Shown: positions 26,716-33,981 of the stretch, one piece after another
Layout of the letters: every line of letters begins with the position of its first letter
How positions within the stretch are numbered: position 1 is the stretch's first letter
NCBI GenBank assembly: GCA_018304175.1
Contig: JAGVWT010000003.1
Coordinates: 1-33,981, forward strand
Source of the DNA: Candidatus Pacearchaeota archaeon
GTDB taxonomy: Archaea > Nanobdellota > Nanobdellia > Pacearchaeales > GW2011-AR1
Length of the DNA stretch: 33,981 nt
Reading direction: 5' to 3'
Notes under the pieces: model-generated
The model's input: only the letters and a program-made list of their open reading frames with translations
Database searches by the model: none
Told to the model about the DNA's origin: nothing
Position numbers and translations under genes: made by a program

Positions 26716-27756
26716 ATGCTCAATAAAAACCAGATAGAAGAAATTAGGAAACATCTTGAAAAGGCTCAAAACCCGGTTTTCTTTTTCGACAATGATTCTG
26801 ACGGTTTGTGCTCGTTTCTTTTGCTTCAGAAATATTCCAACAAGGGAAAAGGAATTCCGATAAGGTCTTTTCCAGAGCTTTCAGTTGAATATTTCAGGAA
26901 AATTTTTGAGCTGAACGCAGATTATATTTTTATTCTTGATAAACCACTTATAGCTGCGGAATTTTTTGAAGAAGCGAAAAAATACAACATTCCAATTGTT
27001 TGTATAGACCATCATGACATAGACAAATCAAAAATTCCAGAATTTGTTAATTACTTCAATCCTGTCTTTGACGGTGTTAACGACGGACCAACAACATATC
27101 TTTGCTACCAAATTTCACAGAAAAAAGAAGATATGTGGATTGCAATTGTAGGATGTGTTGCTGACAGGTTTCTCCCTGATTTTTACCAAGAGTTTAGGGA
27201 AATTTATCCTGATTTGACAATTGACTCTGAAGATGCTTTTGAAGTTCGTTATAAATCCCAAATAGGTAAGATTACGAATATGCTTAGTTTTGCTTTAAAG
27301 GACAGGACTACTAACGTCGTGAACATGATGAAATTCATGTCAAATGCCAAAAATCCTTACGAAGTTTTGGAAGAGAGTCAAAATAATTACACAATGCATA
27401 AAAGATTTAACCAGATTAACTTAAAATACAAAAACCTGCTTGAAAAAGCTGAAAAATTTTATAATTTAAATAAAAAGATTTTGTTTTTCAAATACGCTGG
27501 AGATTTGAGTATAAGCAGTGACGTGGCGAATGAGCTTTGTTATATGTTTCCAGATAAAATTGTAGTTGTTGCTTACATCTCTGGAATGAAGGTGAATATT
27601 TCTGCTAGAGGTAAAAAAGTGAGGGACGCTGTTTCTAATGCAGTTGAAGGACTGGAAAATTCAACTTCAGGAGGGCATGAAGAAGCTGTCGGAGCAAAAG
27701 TCATGACTGAAGATTTGGAAAAATTTAGGGAGAAAATCGAAGATTTTTATAGTTGA
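26716..27756 (+). CDS. DHH/DHHA1 family phosphoesterase (RecJ-like)
   Basis: FFFDNDSDGLCSFLLL, CIDHHDID, NISARGKKVRDAV...SGGHEEAVGA. Confidence 0.85.
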   Translation: MLNKNQIEEIRKHLEKAQNPVFFFDNDSDGLCSFLLLQKYSNKGKGIPIRSFPELSVEYFRKIFELNADYIFILDKPLIAAEFFEEAKKYNIPIVCIDHHDIDKSKIPEFVNYFNPVFDGVNDGPTTYLCYQISQKKEDMWIAIVGCVADRFLPDFYQEFREIYPDLTIDSEDAFEVRYKSQIGKITNMLSFALKDRTTNVVNMMKFMSNAKNPYEVLEESQNNYTMHKRFNQINLKYKNLLEKAEKFYNLNKKILFFKYAGDLSISSDVANELCYMFPDKIVVVAYISGMKVNISARGKKVRDAVSNAVEGLENSTSGGHEEAVGAKVMTEDLEKFREKIEDFYS

Positions 27757-27875
27757 GAAAATATCCTCTTTTCTCTATGGTTCGCTTCGCTCACAATATT
27801 GTCTTTAGTAACTAAAAATCTAAAACAATTACAGTTTTTTCTACCATTGCTATTTTAGTTTTCTTTTGCATTTTA

Positions 27876-27900
27876 GATTTTCTTTTTCTAAAAGAAAATC
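27876..27900 (+). terminator. Hairpin GATTTTCTTTT-TCT-AAAAGAAAATC followed by a T-rich tract
   Basis: Perfect 11-bp stem, then CCATTTTTCT, downstream of the DHH gene. Confidence 0.4.
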
Positions 27901-27935
27901 CCATTTTTCTAAAAAAGAAACCCAGAAGCGACAAA

Positions 27936-27945
27936 TTTATAAATA
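27936..27945 (+). promoter_or_regulatory. TATA box TTTATAAATA
   Basis: Strong consensus about 24 nt upstream of the predicted RNA start near 27964. Confidence 0.55.
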
Positions 27946-27963
27946 GGGTTTTTCTAATACAAA

Positions 27964-28130
27964 TATGGGAAAAGGGCTAAGCGTAGCGAAGCAATGGAAC
28001 AGAATGAATGCAATGACTTGCCTGGTTTTTCCTATAATTAAATATCTTTAATTTAATTCGGGTTTACAGCTATGAATTAAATTAAGGATTGCTTCTATAA
28101 TTTAGTTTTGGCTGAATTCCCGAATTAAAC
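27964..28130 (+). ncRNA. Candidate structured RNA with mutually exclusive helices
   Basis: Helix 27964-27973/28027-28036; alternative helices 28046-28059/28074-28087 versus 28052-28062/28119-28129. Confidence 0.45.
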
Positions 28131-28141
28131 CATATCGGATA

Positions 28142-28267
28142 ATGAAAAAAGAAGACATGGAACACGAATTCGTGAAGGAGGAGTTAGGTGCTTTGTTTGA
28201 GCTTACGATTAAGCTTGAAGACGAGCTTAATCAAATTTCAGTAAAAAATAAATTCGAATACGAATAG
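28142..28267 (+). CDS. Small acidic 41-aa ORF
   Basis: MKKEDMEHEFVKEELGALFELTIKLEDELNQISVKNKFEYE; not in ORF track. Confidence 0.4.
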   Translation: MKKEDMEHEFVKEELGALFELTIKLEDELNQISVKNKFEYE

Positions 28268-28308
28268 CACTTCAAAGAAAGATTTTTATTAGCCGTTATG
28301 CTTCAAAA

Positions 28309-28644
28309 TTATCTGCTTTTGTTTTGCTTCAAAGGAACATTGTCCAGCAAATTATCTCTTCTCAATCTTTGATACAAACTATGATTTTCAACTCGTAGTT
28401 TTCCCCTTATCATTCCCACATGATGTTTTTGATAGTATTCTAAAGGATTACCACCAAAATTTGTATTTTTTATAGGAACTTCACCGAGCAGTCTGTCTTT
28501 CCATAATCTCTTATACAAACTATAATCTAAAGTTGCTAATTTACCTCTTGTTAATCCCAAATAATATCTATTATAATATTCAAGAGGATCTTGGCTTTTG
28601 TCGGTTCTTTTAGCCCATCTTAATATGTTCTCAACATTTTCCAC
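28309..28644 (-). CDS. Protein made of two tandem ~42-aa modules
   Basis: DPLEYYNRYYLGLTRGKLATLDYSLYKRLWKDRLLGEVPIK / NPLEYYQKHHVGMIRGKLRVENHSLYQRLRRDNLLDNVPLK. Confidence 0.7.
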   Translation of the reverse strand: MENVENILRWAKRTDKSQDPLEYYNRYYLGLTRGKLATLDYSLYKRLWKDRLLGEVPIKNTNFGGNPLEYYQKHHVGMIRGKLRVENHSLYQRLRRDNLLDNVPLKQNKSR

Positions 28645-28720
28645 GAAGAAAATTATATAAAATTATTTATAAAATTTATGAAATTTAGTACTATCTTAAC
28701 AAGATGTTGAATTTTAAAAA

Positions 28721-30166
28721 TCAATAACTTTTCGCGATGTAAACAATTACGCTGGCTTTTTTGTCGCAGATTGCACATTTTCCTGAAACTTTTGTTTTTT
28801 CGTCAAGTCGTGTTCCTCTAACTTCAGCTCCAATGTTTTTTTCAATGACTTCAGCGCATTTTATTCCATCTGCTTGAGTTGAGCAGAATCTACATTTTGC
28901 AACTAATCCTTCTTTTATTGCTTTTTCCATTTCTTTTATGTCTTTAACTTCCTTTATTCTATTGTCAAAAACTCTGTCAGCTTTTTTTATAAGATTTTTT
29001 GTAAATTCTCTGGAGATTTTTGATATTTCTTTCACAATACTTTTTTCTGAGACTACTATTTTTTTGTCCAAATCTCTTCTGAATATTGTTACTTTTCCTT
29101 TTTTAGAGTCCTGCAAACCTAAATCAATTCTTATTGGAATACCTTTCATTTCCCAATAATTAAATTTCTCTCCTGGTCTTTTGTCTGAGTAGTCAATCTC
29201 AACATTCACAATTTTCTCAATTTCTTTTTTTATTTTTTCTGCTTTTTTGTTGAGTTTTGCATCAATTGGCACGATAACTGTTTGAATTGGAGCAATTTCC
29301 CAAGGAAATTTTAGGCCTTTATCATCTCCGTGAGTTATTACAACTGACGCGAAAATCCTGGAAATTGCGGGACCATAGCATGTCATGAAAGAATATTTGT
29401 CTTTTCCATCTTTGTCTTTGAATTTCACATCAAACGCTTTTGAAAATTCCTGTGAAATCATATGTGTTGATGGTTGTTGTATAACTTTTCCATCAGGATT
29501 TAAAGCATCAGCTGCAAATGTTCTTGAAGCTCCTGGAAATTTGTCCCATTGTGGTCTTTCAAAAAATATGAATGGAACTCCAAATATGTCATGCATAACT
29601 TCTTTTGTTGTTTTCATGTCTTCCTTAACTTGCTGTAATGCATTTTTTTCACTTTCATGTGCACAGTGAGTTTCAATCCAATGGAATTCCCTACTTCTCA
29701 GAAAAGGGCGGGTTGCTTTTGTGTCATACCTAAATATATTTGCCCGTTGATATGTTTTAAATGGTAAATCTTTGTAGCTTCTTATCCATAACGAGAACAT
29801 TTGATAAAAAGCTGTTTCGCTCGTCGGACGAAGTGCTAAAGGTTCATCTAGTTTGTCTTTTCCGCTTGAAGAAATCCAAAAGACTTCTGGAGTAAAACCG
29901 CTGAGATGTTCGCTTTCTTTTTTTAGATTGCTTTCAGGAATTAGTGTTGGGAACCAGTAGGGCTTGTGTCCTTTTTTCTGGAGATTTTTTTCCATGTAAT
30001 CATACATTTTTTCCATTGCAAGAACAGACCATGGCTGAAAAACTAAAAATCCTTTAATATTGTACCTTAAATCAGCCAGCTCACATTTCTGAACAACTTG
30101 TGTAAACCATTCACTGAAGTTTTCATTTTTTTTTGCAGTTATTCCTTCTTCTGATTTTTTTGACAT
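28721..30166 (-). CDS. proS: Prolyl-tRNA synthetase (archaeal/eukaryotic type)
   Basis: WFPTLIPESNLKKESEHLSGFTPEVFWI...LALRPTSETAFYQMFSLWIRSYKDLP...FLRSREFHWIETH. Confidence 0.96.
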   Translation of the reverse strand: MSKKSEEGITAKKNENFSEWFTQVVQKCELADLRYNIKGFLVFQPWSVLAMEKMYDYMEKNLQKKGHKPYWFPTLIPESNLKKESEHLSGFTPEVFWISSSGKDKLDEPLALRPTSETAFYQMFSLWIRSYKDLPFKTYQRANIFRYDTKATRPFLRSREFHWIETHCAHESEKNALQQVKEDMKTTKEVMHDIFGVPFIFFERPQWDKFPGASRTFAADALNPDGKVIQQPSTHMISQEFSKAFDVKFKDKDGKDKYSFMTCYGPAISRIFASVVITHGDDKGLKFPWEIAPIQTVIVPIDAKLNKKAEKIKKEIEKIVNVEIDYSDKRPGEKFNYWEMKGIPIRIDLGLQDSKKGKVTIFRRDLDKKIVVSEKSIVKEISKISREFTKNLIKKADRVFDNRIKEVKDIKEMEKAIKEGLVAKCRFCSTQADGIKCAEVIEKNIGAEVRGTRLDEKTKVSGKCAICDKKASVIVYIAKSY

Positions 30167-30167
30167 T

Positions 30168-31037
30168 TTAAATTAAACTTTGATTTAAATTTTCTGTTGC
30201 AATTTCATTAATGGAACCTTTTATGTAATTTGATTCTAATGCAAAGCCGAGGCTTTCTCCTCCGCTAGTTTTGAAATTATTAATTCCTATAACTTTTCCT
30301 TCTTTATTAATTAATGGACCTCCTGAATTTCCGGGATTTAATGCAGCGTCTGTTTGAATATATGCGCCGATTTCATTAGTGCCTTCCCTGTTTACTGCAG
30401 AAACAATTCCCTCCGAAACACTGAACTGCAATCCAAGAGGATTTCCTATTGCGATTACTTTTTCTCCGATTTGAACTTTATCTGAATCAGCTAGTTCAAG
30501 CGTTGGATAATTTCCCGGGATTTTTAATAAAGCTACATCAAATAGTCCATCATACCCTATAAATTCTGCATCCCTTTTTGCTTGGTCGTAGGTTATTACT
30601 GTTATACTTGAAGCTAAATATCCACTATCATCTGCTAAAACATGCGCGTTTGTTACTACATAACCATCACCTGAAATTATGAATCCTGATCCTTGATATC
30701 CTGCACTTGTCTTTATTGTTACAACTGATTTAATAGCTGTTTCAACTATTCCTGAGAAATCAGCGCTTGTTGTGGCCTTTATGGAGCTAATCTCGTCGCT
30801 GATTGAGCCGAGTTCAGTATTGATAAATTCATTCGTCTCTGAAACACTTTCAACCAAATCATTTATTTTTACCTGCGTATCTGCTTGAATTTCATTAAGC
30901 TTTTGATTTAACAAATTATAATTTATTTCTTGTTTAACAAAGATGATATAAGTAAAAGTGCCAGAGGCAATCATAAAAATTACAACAAATGAGCTAAAGC
31001 CCCCGATAAGCCATTTGTGGTGTGTTTTCAAAGCCAT
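30168..31037 (-). CDS. Membrane-anchored trypsin-like serine protease (HtrA/DegP-like, no PDZ)
   Basis: GSGFIISGDGYVVTNAHVLAD, DVALLKI, IQTDAALNPGNSGGPLINKEGKVIGIN. Confidence 0.93.
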   Translation of the reverse strand: MALKTHHKWLIGGFSSFVVIFMIASGTFTYIIFVKQEINYNLLNQKLNEIQADTQVKINDLVESVSETNEFINTELGSISDEISSIKATTSADFSGIVETAIKSVVTIKTSAGYQGSGFIISGDGYVVTNAHVLADDSGYLASSITVITYDQAKRDAEFIGYDGLFDVALLKIPGNYPTLELADSDKVQIGEKVIAIGNPLGLQFSVSEGIVSAVNREGTNEIGAYIQTDAALNPGNSGGPLINKEGKVIGINNFKTSGGESLGFALESNYIKGSINEIATENLNQSLI

Positions 31038-31116
31038 TTTATCTCATGGAAAACTTTATTTATATTCTTTTTGAAACTATATCAAACTTTATAAGAAAAC
31101 AAATATTTTAATTGTA

Positions 31117-31244
31117 GGGCTTATAGTTTAACGGATAGAATAACAGGTTTCGGTGAGGAAGTTTGCGAAGACATTTATTTTGATGCCATTGCGAGCGGGC
31201 TTCGGAATACCCTGTTGATGGGGGTTCGATTCCTCCTAAGCCCA
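31117..31244 (+). tRNA. tRNA-Arg(TCG) with a 56-nt intron at 37/38 (intron 31154-31209)
   Basis: GGGCTTA/TAAGCCC acceptor, ACAGG/CCTGT anticodon stem, loop TTTCGG|C, GGGGG-TTCGATT-CCTCC T-arm. Confidence 0.9.
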
Positions 31245-31518
31245 TAATTCTCCTCGCCATGTTCGGTTATTTTATTTTCCCAAATTCATTATTCTTTCCC
31301 ACCCCCTTCCCTTCAAGCCATATTAATTAAATATTGGGGGTGCATATTCTTACCTCTTTTAAATAAGTTATATTAACAACGCAAAATTTTTCTGGATTAA
31401 AAATTTATATCAAACTTGAGCGATTTTTAAGCGAACGCGGTGAGCGATGAGATTTTAAATGAGGGTAAGTTTTTAGTCTTCTGAAAAGTTTTTATACCAA
31501 ATTTTGCTAATTTTGTTT

Positions 31519-32664
31519 ATGAGTGAAAAAGAGGGCTTCAGTGGTGACTGGAAAAAAGGGACTTTTTGGATTTTGGCTTTTACTTTAGCCGGCACGACTA
31601 TAGGGGCGGGAATTTTTGGATTGCCATATGTTTTTTCTAAATCAGGATTTGCTGTTGGGATTTTCTGGCTTTTTCTTTTGGGTTTTATGATGATTCTTAT
31701 TAATCTTTATCTCGGAGAAATAACTTTGAGAAACAAGAGAATCCACCAGTTACCTGGTTATGCGAGAATTTACCTTGGAAAAACCGGGGAAAAAATAATG
31801 CTCTTTACGGTTGTATTTGGAATTTATTCTGCGTTGCTTGCTTATTTAATTGGAGAAGGACAAAGCCTTTCGCAATTATTTTTTGGGCATCTTGATTACA
31901 GTATTTATTTTGGAGTTCTGTTTTGGTTTTTAATGACTCTTTTATTGAGGCAAGGGCTTGGAGGACTGAAAAGGACGGAATTTTTTGGTGTCCTGACGAT
32001 AATATTTATTATAATTATAATATCTATACAATTTCTCCCACAAATAAAAACAGAGAATTTAACAACTGTCGATTTTTCGAATTTTTTCTTTCCTTTTGGA
32101 GTTATTCTCTTTGCACTTCTTGGTTATACTTCAATTCCTGAATTGAGAATTGAATCAGAGAGAAAAGGAGACAAAAAAATACTTAAGAATGCAATTATTC
32201 TTGGAACTTTGATTCCTATTTTTTTGTATTTTGTTTTTGCACTTATTTTTCTGGGAGTTTTAGGAAATGAAGTTGAGCAAGTATCAACAATTTCTTTTAG
32301 TAGTTTAGTAATTGTTTTAGGAGTTCTGACAATGTTTACAAGTTATTTTGTTTTGAGTTTTTCTTTAAAGGATGTTTTTTATTATGATTTAAAAAGAGAC
32401 AAATTGACCTTTATTTTTGTTTCTGTAACTCCTTTGGTTTTTTATCTTCTTGTGACATTTTTTGATTTGGCAAATTTCGTCCAGGTTTTAGGAATTGGGG
32501 GGGCTGTTTCTGGAGGGCTTGCTGGAGTATTGATTTTGATTATGCATATAAAATCAAAGAAATTATCTAAAAGAATTCCTGAGTATTCAATCCCTTCAAG
32601 CTGGCTCGCTATAACTCTCTTGAGCCTGATTCTATTGGTAGGAATTATTTTTGAGGTGTTTTAA
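31519..32664 (+). CDS. Amino acid permease (aromatic/HAAAP-like APC superfamily)
   Basis: TFWILAFTLAGTTIGAGIFGLPYVFSKSGF and ~11 TM segments; TATA (TTTTTATAC) consistent with a leaderless start. Confidence 0.85.
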   Translation: MSEKEGFSGDWKKGTFWILAFTLAGTTIGAGIFGLPYVFSKSGFAVGIFWLFLLGFMMILINLYLGEITLRNKRIHQLPGYARIYLGKTGEKIMLFTVVFGIYSALLAYLIGEGQSLSQLFFGHLDYSIYFGVLFWFLMTLLLRQGLGGLKRTEFFGVLTIIFIIIIISIQFLPQIKTENLTTVDFSNFFFPFGVILFALLGYTSIPELRIESERKGDKKILKNAIILGTLIPIFLYFVFALIFLGVLGNEVEQVSTISFSSLVIVLGVLTMFTSYFVLSFSLKDVFYYDLKRDKLTFIFVSVTPLVFYLLVTFFDLANFVQVLGIGGAVSGGLAGVLILIMHIKSKKLSKRIPEYSIPSSWLAITLLSLILLVGIIFEVF

Positions 32665-33981
32665 CTCCCAAGATTTTTAATCAAAATTTCCTTGGCTGTT
32701 TTAAAATCTGCGCGTTTTTTTGAAAGTTTCATTATCTGACCGACGAGAAAATTCAAAGCGTTTTCATTCCCTGATTTGTAGTCTTCAATTGCCTTTGAAT
32801 TTTCCTTTACAACTTGCTTTACTATTTTTTCAATTTCATCTTCAGATGAGATTTTGGTGTGTTTTTCCATTTCTTTTAATGGAGAAAATGAATCTGGAAT
32901 GAATTTGTTCAGGATTTCTTTTGCCTTTAATTCTGTAATAACTTTTTTGTTAATTAAATCCAAGAGTTCAATAAAATGCTGCGGATTAATTGAAACTTCA
33001 TCCAATTCCTTTTTTGAATAATTTAAAACTCTTAATAATTCCCCAGTTATCCATGGAATTGCAAGTTTTGTTGGAACTTTTGAACTGGAAATAACATCTT
33101 CGAAGAATTCAACAATTTCAGGCCTTTTAGTCAAGACTTTTGCACTTCTCTTTTCTATTTTGTATTTCTTTACGAGCTTTTTTACTTTTTCTTGAGGAGT
33201 TTCTGGAAGATTTGATTTTATCTTATTAACACGCGATTTTTCTATTTTTATTACTGGCAAATCAGGTTCTGAAATAAACCTGTAATCTTCCGCTTGCTCT
33301 TTTGTTCTCATCCTTGTGGTTTTTCCTGTTTTTTCGTCAAACGCCCTTGTCTCTTGGATTTTGGGAAGCTCTGAAGGTTTTTTTTGCCTGATTATTTCAT
33401 ACTCAATCGCTGTTTTTACATTTGTTAAACTGTTTAAGTTTTTTAATTCAACCCTCTCACCTTTTAATTCTGGAAGTGATATATTTACATCAGCTTTTAC
33501 GCCGAGAGATTTATCTATTGTTTTTGTGTATTTCAAAGTTTCAATCAATTGTTTCAACCAATCAATAACTTGCGAACTTGATGTGAAATCAGGTTCAGTT
33601 ACTATTTCAATTAAAGGATAACCTGATTTGTTGTAATCTACTTCCCCATTTAGTGGGTTCCATGCAGCAGGGTCTTCTTCAAGATGCGCCTCTGTTATTC
33701 TTATGCCGAGGAATTTTCCTCCAACGCCAAGAGGAATTGCGTAAGGTCCTGAAATTGTTGACTGAAAACCTTTTGGTAAGTCAGGCCAGTTATAATGTTT
33801 TCTCTGCCAGATTAATTTGCTGTTTATTTTGCAGTTTAGAATCAAGCATATCTGAATTGCCTTTTCAATCGCGGTTTTATTAGGAAGCATTGGCTTGCTC
33901 CCGGGTTGGGCTGTGCAAATTGGGCAAATATTTGTGTTCGGTTTTACAAATTTCTTTCCATGAACAGCATCGCATTTACAG
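32661..33981 (-). CDS. gatB: Aspartyl/glutamyl-tRNA(Asn/Gln) amidotransferase subunit B, N-terminus outside the window
   Basis: CKCDAVHGKKFVKPNTNICPICTAQPGSKPMLPNKTAIEKAIQI...SGYPLIEIVTEPD...YRFISEPDLP; frame open to the window end. Confidence 0.93.
   Translation of the reverse strand, partial: CKCDAVHGKKFVKPNTNICPICTAQPGSKPMLPNKTAIEKAIQICLILNCKINSKLIWQRKHYNWPDLPKGFQSTISGPYAIPLGVGGKFLGIRITEAHLEEDPAAWNPLNGEVDYNKSGYPLIEIVTEPDFTSSSQVIDWLKQLIETLKYTKTIDKSLGVKADVNISLPELKGERVELKNLNSLTNVKTAIEYEIIRQKKPSELPKIQETRAFDEKTGKTTRMRTKEQAEDYRFISEPDLPVIKIEKSRVNKIKSNLPETPQEKVKKLVKKYKIEKRSAKVLTKRPEIVEFFEDVISSSKVPTKLAIPWITGELLRVLNYSKKELDEVSINPQHFIELLDLINKKVITELKAKEILNKFIPDSFSPLKEMEKHTKISSEDEIEKIVKQVVKENSKAIEDYKSGNENALNFLVGQIMKLSKKRADFKTAKEILIKNLGS

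Noticed and set aside
27779-27795. GGTTCGCTTCGCTCAC, with related GCGAACGCGGTGAGCGATGAG at 31432-31452
   Set aside because: Short degenerate GAGCGAA/GCGAAC-type motif, too short to support a mobile element or CRISPR repeat in one window
27965-28051. 28-codon ORF MGKGLSVAKQWNRMNAMTCLVFPIIKYL at the predicted start of the structured RNA
   Set aside because: No codon run or family signal, and the region is explained better by helices; it could still be a leader ORF but evidence is insufficient
31245-31518. Intergenic region before the amino acid permease examined for a leader peptide or riboswitch
   Set aside because: The TATA element at about 31490 predicts a leaderless permease mRNA; no codon run or strong helix found
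1-33981. CRISPR arrays, rRNA genes, toxin-antitoxin or restriction-modification systems
   Set aside because: No regularly spaced direct repeats, rRNA signatures or recognisable defence proteins seen

Overview
AT-rich archaeal chromosome segment, most consistent with a DPANN lineage (Pacearchaeota/Woesearchaeota-like is an inference). Supporting archaeal markers are S8e, S17e, Lsm, Alba, TFE, EndA, deoxyhypusine synthase, archaeal-type ProRS and intron-containing tRNAs. The window is mostly information-processing genes: five aminoacyl-tRNA synthetase/amidotransferase genes (GlyRS, bacterial-type LeuRS, short bacterial-type AlaRS, ProRS, GatB), RNase Z, tRNA endonuclease, four intact tRNAs (three with introns) and a copper-handling gene cluster. 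The best candidate for an undescribed system is upstream of leuA (2-isopropylmalate synthase). There an unannotated 20-codon ORF (8852-8914, MEARRKIISGENSLALLLLL*) ends in a run of Leu codons using five different synonymous codons. It starts about 25 nt after a BRE/TATA element, and its stop codon lies in the 5' arm of a 10-bp hairpin just before leuA. This looks like a leucine leader-peptide attenuator in an archaeon. The downstream LeuA appears to lack the C-terminal leucine-sensing regulatory domain, and leuS follows directly. Other leads: a promoter-driven, possibly bistable structured RNA (27964-28130); a tRNA-Arg flanked by partial copies of its own ends; a 56-bp near-perfect inverted repeat at the window edge; a copper island with a membrane-embedded winged-helix regulator and a 14-bp palindrome; and several small unannotated ORFs. 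All family calls are from reading the sequence; no searches were run.
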